This document shows, piece after piece, positions 57,071 through 64,000 of a DNA stretch of 64,000 bases (positions are counted from its first letter, which is position 1; the number at the start of each line of letters is the position of its first letter). The DNA comes from Burkholderia sp. Leaf177. GTDB taxonomy: Bacteria; Pseudomonadota; Gammaproteobacteria; Burkholderiales; Burkholderiaceae. The translations under genes and the position numbers were made by a program. Where the stretch lies: NCBI RefSeq assembly GCF_001424345.1, contig NZ_LMPF01000025.1, positions 485,420-549,419 on the forward strand. The letters run 5' to 3'. The notes beneath the pieces are model-generated. The model was not told where the DNA came from, made no database searches, and worked only from the letters and a program-made list of their open reading frames with translations.

Positions 57071-57781
57071 ATGGATTCCCCCTCCTCGATCCTGACGCCG
57101 CGCGACTGGGATTCGCACCCGCCTTACTCTTATCCGGGCTACAAGTCGTCGGTATTACGCAGCCCTTCATTGCCGCTGATTCCCCTCAAAGAGAAGCTAA
57201 AGGACCGTCGTGTGCCCGTCTATGGCACGGAAGATCTCGGCAAGCTCGATAACGACCTAACCCGCAACGCCGCCAAAAACGGCGCGCCGCTGGGTGAACG
57301 GATCATCGTCACGGGACGGGTTACGGACGAAAGCGGACGGCCGGTGCGCAACACACTGGTCGAAATCTGGCAGGCAAATGCGGCCGGGCGTTACGTGCAC
57401 AAGGCGGATCAGCACGACGCGCCGCTCGATCCGAATTTCCTCGGCGCCGGACGCTGCATCACGGACAAAGACGGGCGGTATCGATTCCTGACAATCAAAC
57501 CCGGCGCGTACCCGTGGGGCAACCATTCGAACGCATGGCGCCCGAACCATATCCATTTTTCGCTGTTCGGCGAGTTTTTCGGCTCGCGCCTCGTCACGCA
57601 AATGTACTTCCCCGGCGACCCGCTGCTTGAACTCGATCCCATCTTCCAGGGCACGCCCGAACAGGCGCGCAACCGGCTGATCTCGCGGTTTTCCATCGAT
57701 ACGACCGAGGAAGCCTACGCGCTCGGTTATGAATTCGACATCGTGCTGCGCGGCCCGAACCAGACCCCAACGGAGGCTTGA
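57071..57781 (+). CDS. pcaH: Protocatechuate 3,4-dioxygenase beta subunit
   Basis: PcaH carries the catalytic Fe(III) of protocatechuate 3,4-dioxygenase, which opens protocatechuate to beta-carboxymuconate in the ortho pathway. The 236-residue product starts at 57071 (MDSPSSILTPRDWDSHPPYSYPGYKSSVLRSP) with GGAG upstream. The iron ligands fall in the conserved EIWQANAAGRYVHKADQ region (Tyr) and GAYPWGNHSNAWRPNHIHFSLFG (Tyr and two His). pcaG follows after two bases. Confidence 0.95.
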   Translation: MDSPSSILTPRDWDSHPPYSYPGYKSSVLRSPSLPLIPLKEKLKDRRVPVYGTEDLGKLDNDLTRNAAKNGAPLGERIIVTGRVTDESGRPVRNTLVEIWQANAAGRYVHKADQHDAPLDPNFLGAGRCITDKDGRYRFLTIKPGAYPWGNHSNAWRPNHIHFSLFGEFFGSRLVTQMYFPGDPLLELDPIFQGTPEQARNRLISRFSIDTTEEAYALGYEFDIVLRGPNQTPTEA

Positions 57782-57783
57782 AC

Positions 57784-58374
57784 ATGACGATCTATAAGCA
57801 AACGCCTTCGCAAACGGTCGGACCGTACTTCGCGTATGGCCTGTGTCCCGAGCAGTACAACTTCGACCTGAAAAGCTTGTTCACGCCGTCGATCGCGGAC
57901 CGGGAATCGGCGGGACAGCACATCAGCATCGTCGGGCAGGTTTTCGACGGCGACGAAAAGGTCATCGGCGACGCAGTGATCGAGATGGTTCAGGCCGATT
58001 CGACCGGCCGTTACGTGAGCTCGGTGGCCGAAGCGCGCGAGTCGGGGTTTCGCGGCTTTGCGCGGGTCGGCACGGGCACGGACCCGGAGCTTCGCTACGT
58101 GGTCGATACGATCAAGCCAGGAAGTACAGGAGCCGATTCAGCGCCGCATATCGATGTGATCGTGTTGATGCGCGGCATGCTCCTGCACGCGTACACGCGC
58201 CTTTATTTCGACGATGAACCCGAAGCCAACGCACGCGATGACGTGCTTGCGCTGGTTCCCGCAGAACGGCGATCCACGCTGGTGGCTAAGCGCGAGCCGG
58301 GCACGGCGAATTCGATTTATCGGTTCGATATTCATCTGCAAGGTCCGAAGGAAACGGTCTTCTTCGACCTCTAG
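57784..58374 (+). CDS. pcaG: Protocatechuate 3,4-dioxygenase alpha subunit
   Basis: PcaG pairs with PcaH to form the dioxygenase and shapes the substrate pocket. The 196-residue product starts MTIYKQTPSQTVGPYFAYGLCPEQYNFDLKSL; GGAGG six bases upstream sets the ATG at 57784 over a TTG six bases earlier. The C-terminus IYRFDIHLQGPKETVFFDL is typical of the family. It lacks the iron-binding Tyr and His, as expected. It is coupled to pcaH, and no pcaBDC genes follow here. Confidence 0.94.
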   Translation: MTIYKQTPSQTVGPYFAYGLCPEQYNFDLKSLFTPSIADRESAGQHISIVGQVFDGDEKVIGDAVIEMVQADSTGRYVSSVAEARESGFRGFARVGTGTDPELRYVVDTIKPGSTGADSAPHIDVIVLMRGMLLHAYTRLYFDDEPEANARDDVLALVPAERRSTLVAKREPGTANSIYRFDIHLQGPKETVFFDL

Positions 58375-58453
58375 GCGACGCGTCCCGGGGAAAAACGGCG
58401 CCCGGCATCGATGGTTTATGATGTCGGACGCTCGAACCCGCCTGCATTCCGCC

Positions 58454-58759
58454 ATGAAAGACGATCAATCTCCCAGCCCGCTTTACCTCAAGCTTTTCTC
58501 CGAAACCGCTCAGATCGAATGGTCCGAGTTGCAGCGTTTTTTCGCGCGTGGCGTGTTGCTGAAAGTGGCGCGCGATATCGACCTGGTCAGCGTGGCTGAA
58601 GCTGTCGCCAGCGACGATACAAAGCAGGTCACCGAGTGGTTGTCGTCGGGATTACTGGAACGTACGACGGCCGAAACCGCCGCCGATCTCGCCGAGCGCA
58701 ATCCCGAATTGTGGGCCGTCGTCGTGTCGCCGTGGGTCTGCGTGCAGGAACGCGGATAA
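58454..58759 (+). CDS. DUF2288 family protein
   Basis: A 101-residue protein MKDDQSPSPLYLKLFSETAQIEWSELQRFFARGVLLKVARDIDLVSVAEAVASDDTKQVTEWLSSGLLERTTAETAADLAERNPELWAVVVSPWVCVQERG, the DUF2288 pattern with IEWxELxxFFARG. The ATG at 58454 is chosen because longer frames open in the 3' end of pcaG. It lies 80 bases after pcaG and may or may not be co-transcribed. No known function. Confidence 0.88.
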   Translation: MKDDQSPSPLYLKLFSETAQIEWSELQRFFARGVLLKVARDIDLVSVAEAVASDDTKQVTEWLSSGLLERTTAETAADLAERNPELWAVVVSPWVCVQERG

Positions 58760-58769
58760 GCAACACCGT

Positions 58770-60662
58770 TCAGCGCGGCGTCAGTTTTCGCCATAAAGTG
58801 GTCTTGCTGATTCCCAAGGCATGCGCGGTTTTATCGCGATCACCGTTGAACGAATCCAGCATCGCGCGAATCTCGTCCGCCTCCACCTTGCGGCTGCGCG
58901 CCTTGAGCGACGTCTGATTCAAAGCCGTTGTTTCGTCTTCGAGTTCCGGCGCAATCGAGCGCATCAATGCGGCGGTCAACTTCGGCGGTTTTGCAACCGC
59001 GTCGTCCAGCTCCACTGAAATTCGTTCGACCACGTTCTGCAACTCGCGCACGTTTCCGGGCCACGAGTAACTCGCGAGCATGGACGTGACCGGCTCGAGA
59101 ATCTTGAACGCGGCATCGAACGAAACCACACGTCCCGTGCGCCACAACAATTGCGCTGCAAGCGTTGCGATATCCGCCGGCCGCTCGCGCAGCGGCGGCA
59201 GCATCAGGTTCAAGATGTTCAGCCGATAAAAAAGATCCGCGCGAAACTCGCCCGCCTTCACGCGTTCGCTCAACGCGCGATGCGTTGCCGCGACAATGCG
59301 GACATCGACTTGCAAGGGTTCAGTGGAGCCGAGCCGCACGACTTCGCGCTCCTGAAGCACGCGCAGCAAACGGCTTTGCAATGGCAAGGGCATCTCGCCA
59401 ATTTCATCGAGGAAAAGCGTGCCGCGATGCGCGGATTCGATCAACCCCGCCTTGCCGCCACGCCGCGCACCCGTGAACGCACCTTCCTCGTAGCCGAACA
59501 ATTCGCTCTCCAGCAGCGTCTCCGGAAACGCGCCGCAATTCAACGCGACGAACGCAAACTCGCGCCGCGTGCTTTCGCCGTGGATGCCTTGCGCCACGAG
59601 CTCCTTGCCCGTGCCGCTTTCGCCGCGAATCAGCACGGTCGCGTCCGAGCGCGCATAACGCCGCGCGTGTTGACGGACTTGCTCGATTGACTGGCTGCTG
59701 CCGGTGAGGTCATCGATCTTGTATCGCGCCACGAGCATCGACGAGCGTTGCCGCGCCCGCACCGATCGGTCCATGCGCTGCAACGCCACCGATTCCTGAA
59801 ACGTGACGATAGAACCCGAAGCCGCCGACGCATCGCCCCACGCACTTCTGTGCACCAGATAACTCGCGCCGCGCACCGTCTCGAGCGACTCGCCGGGCTC
59901 GTCCGGCACGGCGCTCGCAACCTCGGGCGCAAGATCGCGCAAGCGCTTTCCGACCACTTGCGATGGCGCGAGGCGCAGCATCTCGGCCATTTTGCCGCTG
60001 AGCGCTTCAATACGGCCATCGGCGGTAAGCGCGATCACGCCATCGCGCAGATGTTGCAGGACCTGATCGAGCCGGCGGCGGCGCTGCGTTTCTCCAAGTG
60101 TTGCACGCGCCACTTGGAGCGCCGTTTCGAATGCGCCTTGAACGGATGCGCGCGAGTACAGGAACACCGATTTCATGCCGGCCTTCTCCGCGAGTTCCGT
60201 CACGAGTCCCGGCCCGACGACGGCGCGCACACCGCGATCGCGGAGATCCAGTACGCACGATTCCGCATCTTCCGCCGACAGATACGAAGCGGTTTCGATA
60301 GCCGCGCCGAACGCCCGGAAAAAGCGCGTGACTTCCGCCGGCGTCTCGCCGTGCATCACGAGCCCGACCCGTTCGCCCTCACGACGCGCGCGAGCCAGGG
60401 CGTGCATGACATCGAAGCCGGTCGGGTTTATCAGCACGACCGGCACGCCGATCCGCGCCTTCAGATACGTTCCGTTCGATCCGGCCGCGACTATCACGTC
60501 CGGCCGGGCATCGCCCGCGTTTTCGATCTCATGCACCGCGTCCTCGTAGCCGAGCGCCACGATGCGCAGATCGGCGATCCCGTCGTACTCCGCCGCCATG
60601 TCGCGATACAGATCCCGCAACTTGCTTATGCCGACGGCCCAGATGCGTGGAGGCGGATTCAT
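58770..60662 (-). CDS. prpR: Sigma-54-dependent propionate regulator PrpR
   Basis: PrpR activates the methylcitrate cycle genes with sigma-54 when 2-methylcitrate accumulates. The 630-residue protein has an N-terminal PrpR sensor domain (to about 200), a PAS-like segment (LDQVLQHLRDGVIALTADGRIEALSG), the AAA+ domain with Walker A GESGTGKE at 347-354, the sigma-54 loop EGAFTGA and Walker B GTLFLDEIGEMP, and a Fis-type helix-turn-helix at the C-terminus (KTAHALGISKTTLWRKL). It is divergent from prpBCD with operator-like palindromes and a sigma-54 promoter between. Confidence 0.96.
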   Translation of the reverse strand: MNPPPRIWAVGISKLRDLYRDMAAEYDGIADLRIVALGYEDAVHEIENAGDARPDVIVAAGSNGTYLKARIGVPVVLINPTGFDVMHALARARREGERVGLVMHGETPAEVTRFFRAFGAAIETASYLSAEDAESCVLDLRDRGVRAVVGPGLVTELAEKAGMKSVFLYSRASVQGAFETALQVARATLGETQRRRRLDQVLQHLRDGVIALTADGRIEALSGKMAEMLRLAPSQVVGKRLRDLAPEVASAVPDEPGESLETVRGASYLVHRSAWGDASAASGSIVTFQESVALQRMDRSVRARQRSSMLVARYKIDDLTGSSQSIEQVRQHARRYARSDATVLIRGESGTGKELVAQGIHGESTRREFAFVALNCGAFPETLLESELFGYEEGAFTGARRGGKAGLIESAHRGTLFLDEIGEMPLPLQSRLLRVLQEREVVRLGSTEPLQVDVRIVAATHRALSERVKAGEFRADLFYRLNILNLMLPPLRERPADIATLAAQLLWRTGRVVSFDAAFKILEPVTSMLASYSWPGNVRELQNVVERISVELDDAVAKPPKLTAALMRSIAPELEDETTALNQTSLKARSRKVEADEIRAMLDSFNGDRDKTAHALGISKTTLWRKLTPR

Positions 60663-60705
60663 GATGTTCGGTCCGATGGAAATTCCTCCAGTTTAATTCA
60701 CTTTT

Positions 60706-60730
60706 GAAACCTGTCGTTTCATTTATGAAA
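60706..60730. promoter_or_regulatory. Palindromic enhancer sites for PrpR
   Basis: Two overlapping inverted repeats lie here: GAAAC-N5-GTTTC (60706-60720) and TTTCAT-TT-ATGAAA (60717-60730). They are 57-81 bases upstream of the sigma-54 promoter of prpB and 44-68 bases from the prpR start, where PrpR would bind as an activator and possibly limit its own gene. Confidence 0.68.
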
Positions 60731-60785
60731 TTAAAAGTCGACGGCAAAAAAGACTAATCTGTTCCCAATCAACAACTTGAATCAC

Positions 60786-60801
60786 TGGCAAACAACTTGC
60801 C
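60786..60801 (+). promoter_or_regulatory. Sigma-54 promoter of prpBCD
   Basis: TGGCAAACAACTTGCC fits the -24/-12 pattern (GG at 60787-60788, GC at 60799-60800, ten bases apart), and TTGC is fully conserved. The start codon of prpB is 30 bases downstream. Agrees with PrpR being a sigma-54 activator. Confidence 0.82.
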
Positions 60802-60829
60802 CTATAAGCATCAACTAACGGAGACCCGA

Positions 60830-61723
60830 ATGAGCTCAACAGCAACTCTCAGCGCCGGCGCGAAGTTCCGCGCGGCGGTCGCGGCCGAAAAGCCCCTGCA
60901 ACTCGTCGGCGCAATCAACGCCAATCACGCACTGCTTGCCCAGCACGCCGGATTCAAGGCGATCTACTTGTCGGGCGGTGGTGTATCGGCGGGATCGTTG
61001 GGCTTGCCGGATCTCGGCATCTCGACACTCGACGACGTCCTCACCGATGTCCGCCGCATCACTGATGTCTGCGATTTGCCGCTGATGGTCGATGTCGATA
61101 CCGGCTTCGGCCCGAGCGCATTCAACATTGCGCGCACGGTCAAGTCGCTGATCAAGGCCGGCGCGGGCGCGATGCATATCGAGGATCAGGTGGGCGCGAA
61201 ACGCTGCGGTCATCGGCCCGGCAAGGCGATCGTCTCGCAGCAGGAAATGGCCGATCGCGTGCGGGCTGCAGTCGATGCTCGCACCGACGCGAACTTCGTC
61301 ATCATGGCGCGCACTGACGCGTTGGCAGTGGAAGGTCTGGACGCGGCGATCGACCGGGCGCGCGCGTGCGTGGAAGCCGGCGCGGACATGATTTTTCCGG
61401 AAGCGATGACCGACCTGAAGATGTACAAACAATTCGTCGATGCCGTGAAGGTTCCGGTCCTGGCGAACATCACCGAGTTCGGATCGACACCGCTTTTCAC
61501 GGTCGAGGAACTGCGCAGCGTGGATGTTTCCATCGTGCTCTATCCGCTGTCCGCTTTCCGCGCGATGAACAAGGCCGCGGAGAATGTGTATCGCGCGATT
61601 CGCACCGACGGCACGCAAGCCAACGTGCTGGACACCATGCAGACGCGCGAGGAACTGTACACGAGCATCGGATATCACGATTTCGAGCAGAAGCTCGATG
61701 CCTTGTTCAATCAGACAAAGTAA
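60830..61723 (+). CDS. prpB: 2-methylisocitrate lyase
   Basis: PrpB cleaves 2-methylisocitrate to pyruvate and succinate, the last step of the methylcitrate cycle. The 297-residue protein starts at 60830 (MSSTATLSAGAKFRAAVAAEKP) with GGAGAC upstream. The active-site loop KRCGHRPGKAIV is intact, as are the Mg-binding MVDVDTGFGPSAFNIARTVK and IMARTDALAVEGLDAAIDRA segments. First gene of the prp operon. Confidence 0.96.
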   Translation: MSSTATLSAGAKFRAAVAAEKPLQLVGAINANHALLAQHAGFKAIYLSGGGVSAGSLGLPDLGISTLDDVLTDVRRITDVCDLPLMVDVDTGFGPSAFNIARTVKSLIKAGAGAMHIEDQVGAKRCGHRPGKAIVSQQEMADRVRAAVDARTDANFVIMARTDALAVEGLDAAIDRARACVEAGADMIFPEAMTDLKMYKQFVDAVKVPVLANITEFGSTPLFTVEELRSVDVSIVLYPLSAFRAMNKAAENVYRAIRTDGTQANVLDTMQTREELYTSIGYHDFEQKLDALFNQTK

Positions 61724-61764
61724 GGTCTTGTTCCTGCGTAAGTTTAATAAGGAGACTGAAACAA

Positions 61765-62937
61765 ATGAGCGATACCTTGACGAAAGAAGCACCTGCTACA
61801 GGCGGGTTCAAGCCGAAGAAATCCGTCGCGCTATCTGGCGTGACCGCGGGAAATACCGCGCTGTGCACCGTCGGCAAAACGGGCAACGATCTGCATTATC
61901 GAGGCTATGACATTCTGGATATTGCAGGAACCTCGGAGTTCGAGGAAATCGCGTATCTGCTCGTGCACGGCAAGTTGCCGAATGCGGCCGAATTGAAATC
62001 GTATAAAACGAAGCTTAAGGCCTTGCGTGGTTTGCCCGCAAATTTAAAAGCCGCGCTCGAATGGATTCCCGCTTCCGCGCATCCGATGGACGTCATGCGC
62101 ACCGGCGTCTCCGTGCTCGGCACGTTGTTGCCCGAGAAAGACGATCACAACATCCCGGGCGCGAAGGATATTGCCGACCGTCTGATGGCATCGCTTGGAT
62201 CGATTCTGCTGTACTGGTACCACTATTCGCATAACGGCCGGCGCATCGAAACCGAGACCGACGACGATTCCATCGGCGGCCATTTCCTGCATTTGCTGCA
62301 TGGCGTCGCGCCATCGAAGTCTTGGGTCGATGCCATGCATGCATCGCTCATCTTGTATGCCGAGCACGAGTTCAACGCATCCACGTTCACGTGCCGCGTG
62401 ATCGCCGGCACGGGATCGGACATGTATTCGGCGATCACCGGCGGTATCGGCGCGTTGCGCGGCCCGAAGCACGGCGGCGCGAATGAAGTCGCGTTCGAAG
62501 TCCAAAGCCGCTATCAAACGCCCGACGAAGCCGAAGCCGATATCCGTCGCCGCGTGGAAGCAAAGGAAGTGGTTATTGGCTTCGGTCATCCGGTGTACAC
62601 GATCTCCGATCCGCGCAACAAGGTGATCAAGGACATCGCGAAGAAGCTGTCGAAGGAAGCTGGCGATACGAAGATGTTCGACATCGCCGAGCGACTTGAA
62701 ACGACGATGTGGGACGCGAAGAAGATGTTCCCGAACCTGGACTGGTTCAGCGCGGTTTCGTATCACGCGATGGGCGTGCCCACCGCCATGTTCACGCCGC
62801 TTTTCGTGATCTCGCGCACGTCGGGGTGGAGTGCGCACATCATCGAGCAACGCATCGATAACAAGATCATTCGGCCAAGCGCGAATTACACCGGGCCCGA
62901 AAATCTGAAGTTCGAGTCATTGAACAAACGCAAGTAA
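61765..62937 (+). CDS. prpC: 2-methylcitrate synthase
   Basis: PrpC condenses propionyl-CoA with oxaloacetate to 2-methylcitrate. The 390-residue protein has citrate-synthase catalytic residues: His in SILLYWYHYSHNGRR (and HASLILYAEHEFNASTFTCR), and the GFGHPVYTISDPRNKVIK loop with His, with Asp in FPNLDWFSAVSYHAMGVP. The start at 61765 (MSDTLTKEAPATG) follows GGAGACTG. It begins 41 bases after prpB. Confidence 0.96.
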   Translation: MSDTLTKEAPATGGFKPKKSVALSGVTAGNTALCTVGKTGNDLHYRGYDILDIAGTSEFEEIAYLLVHGKLPNAAELKSYKTKLKALRGLPANLKAALEWIPASAHPMDVMRTGVSVLGTLLPEKDDHNIPGAKDIADRLMASLGSILLYWYHYSHNGRRIETETDDDSIGGHFLHLLHGVAPSKSWVDAMHASLILYAEHEFNASTFTCRVIAGTGSDMYSAITGGIGALRGPKHGGANEVAFEVQSRYQTPDEAEADIRRRVEAKEVVIGFGHPVYTISDPRNKVIKDIAKKLSKEAGDTKMFDIAERLETTMWDAKKMFPNLDWFSAVSYHAMGVPTAMFTPLFVISRTSGWSAHIIEQRIDNKIIRPSANYTGPENLKFESLNKRK

Positions 62938-62958
62938 TTACAGAGACATCCTAACTAT

Positions 62959-64000
62959 ATGAGCCATATTTCAAACGTCCGGCCCGAGCCGGATCGCGTA
63001 CTGGTCGACATAGTCGACTACGTTCTCAACTATCAGATCGACAGCGAACTGGCGCTCGATACCGCGTTGGGACCCATCGTGCCCGGCACGATCGTCCCCA
63101 ACGGCGCCAAGGTTCCAGGTACATCGTTCCAGCTCGATCCGGTTCAGGCCGCGTTCAACATCGGCGCAATGATCCGCTGGCTCGACTTCAACGACACGTG
63201 GCTTGCCGCCGAATGGGGTCATCCGTCCGACAATCTCGGCGGGATTCTGGCGACTGCCGACTGGTTGTCGCGCAACGCCATTGCCACCGGCAAAAAGCCG
63301 CTGACGATGAAAGACGTTTTGATCGGCATGATCAAGGCGCACGAAATTCAAGGTTGCATCGCGCTGGAAAACTCGTTCAACAAGGTCGGGCTCGATCACG
63401 TGTTGCTGGTGAAGCTGGCATCGACGGCGGTTGTCGGGCAACTGATCGGCCTCACGCGCGATGAACTGATCAACGCGGTTTCGCTGGCTTTCGTCGATGG
63501 TCATTCGCTGCGCACGTATCGTCATGCGCCGAATACGGGTTCGCGTAAATCGTGGGCCGCAGGCGATGCCACGTCGCGCGCCGTGCGTCTTGCGTTGATT
63601 GCGAAGACGGGCGAGATGGGATATCCGTCGGTTCTGACCGCTAAAACGTGGGGCTTTTACGATGTCCTCTTCAAGGGCAACGAGTTCAAGTTCCAGCGTC
63701 CGTACAGTTCGTACGTGATGGAAAACGTGCTGTTCAAGATTTCGTTTCCGGCTGAATTTCACTCGCAAACGGCGGTGGAAGCGGCGATGACGTTGAACGC
63801 CAAGCTTGCTGAAAGCGGCAAGAAAATTGAAGACATCAAGAAGATCACGATCCGAACGCACGAGGCGGCGATCCGGATCATCGATAAAAAAGGTCCGCTC
63901 GATAACCCCGCCGATCGCGATCACTGCATTCAGTACATGGTCGCCGTGCCGCTGATTTACGGTCGTCTCACGGCTTCCGATTACGAAGATTCGATCGCGA
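62959..64000 (+). CDS. prpD: 2-methylcitrate dehydratase (partial at right edge, internal gap)
   Basis: PrpD dehydrates 2-methylcitrate to 2-methylaconitate. The reading frame starts at the ATG at 62959 (MSHISNVRPEPDRVLVDIVDYVLNYQIDSELALDTA) and is still open at the window edge, giving 347 residues. FQLDPVQAAFNIGAMIRWLDFNDTWLAAEWGHPSDNLGGILATADWL and later blocks match E. coli PrpD closely. After residue 36 the protein passes straight to LGPIVPGTIVPNG, omitting about 23 residues of the usual family sequence, which include the conserved LLDTLGCGLEAL helix. This keeps the frame. Possibly inactive or an assembly error. Confidence 0.9.
   Translation, partial: MSHISNVRPEPDRVLVDIVDYVLNYQIDSELALDTALGPIVPGTIVPNGAKVPGTSFQLDPVQAAFNIGAMIRWLDFNDTWLAAEWGHPSDNLGGILATADWLSRNAIATGKKPLTMKDVLIGMIKAHEIQGCIALENSFNKVGLDHVLLVKLASTAVVGQLIGLTRDELINAVSLAFVDGHSLRTYRHAPNTGSRKSWAAGDATSRAVRLALIAKTGEMGYPSVLTAKTWGFYDVLFKGNEFKFQRPYSSYVMENVLFKISFPAEFHSQTAVEAAMTLNAKLAESGKKIEDIKKITIRTHEAAIRIIDKKGPLDNPADRDHCIQYMVAVPLIYGRLTASDYEDSIA

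Noticed and set aside
1..64000. Mobile elements, prophage, CRISPR arrays or tRNA genes
   Set aside because: No transposase, integrase, terminal inverted repeats, spaced repeat arrays or tRNA-like cloverleaf sequences were found.

Overview
The window reads as a chromosome of a Burkholderiaceae member, most like Caballeronia or Paraburkholderia. This rests on GC-rich coding sequence with dense ORFs on both strands, three DUF4148 secreted proteins (a Burkholderia-type family), a Pseudomonas/Burkholderia-style ssu sulfonate operon ending in a Mop gene, ortho-cleavage pca genes and a prpR-prpBCD propionate locus. No rRNA, tRNA, CRISPR array, insertion sequence or prophage gene was seen. It looks like core or conserved-accessory metabolic chromosome, not a mobile island.

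Layout. 1-7.1 kb: two small unknown genes, an orphan MetQ-like binding protein and a minus-strand alkanesulfonate operon (two SsuA-like binding proteins, ssuD, ssuC, ssuB, Mop gene; no ssuE). 7.3-12.4 kb: a HtrA-like protease without signal peptide, then an ECF sigma / anti-sigma / SrpA-like catalase / cytochrome b561 block and a second anti-sigma-like gene; a shared promoter motif links the sigma gene and the second anti-sigma-like gene. 12.6-18.7 kb: two DUF4148 genes, YjbQ, an N-terminally extended aspartate carbamoyltransferase, an Asp/Glu racemase, a CDP-diacylglycerol pyrophosphatase and a MocR regulator. 19.1-26.0 kb: a complete eight-gene Nit1C cluster (nitrilase, radical SAM, GNAT, PurM-like, glycosyltransferase, flavoprotein and two small nitrogen-starvation family proteins) behind a consensus sigma-54 promoter with possible upstream activator sites. 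26-27.5 kb: catalase. 27.7-35.9 kb: a reductive pyrimidine catabolism operon (carbamoyl-amide hydrolase, preT, preA, NCS1 transporter, dihydropyrimidinase) divergent from a RutR-like TetR regulator, with an 18-bp palindrome between them.

36-48 kb: a third DUF4148 gene, a lone hutC with operator-like sites, GNAT plus crcB, an MscS-type channel, a LysR regulator, YciI, an LpxL-type acyltransferase, a GlsB/YeaQ membrane protein and an frc-like sugar ABC transporter with its ROK regulator and a candidate operator. 48-55.7 kb: a membrane GGDEF/EAL protein beside a FeeM-like acyltransferase, a conserved hypothetical, proline iminopeptidase, PlsC and a stand-alone receiver. 56-64 kb: pcaQ divergent from pcaHG, a DUF2288 gene, then prpR divergent from prpB-prpC-prpD, with a sigma-54 promoter ahead of prpB. 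The final gene, prpD, runs off the right edge and appears to lack about 23 internal residues.

Together the genes serve scavenging of sulfur (sulfonates), nitrogen (nitrile/cyanide-type compounds and pyrimidines) and carbon (sugars, protocatechuate, propionate), plus oxidative and envelope stress. Two sigma-54 promoters and several palindromic operators are visible. The most intriguing points are the Nit1C cluster with its promoter, the gapped prpD, and the two copies of an EcfG-like promoter.
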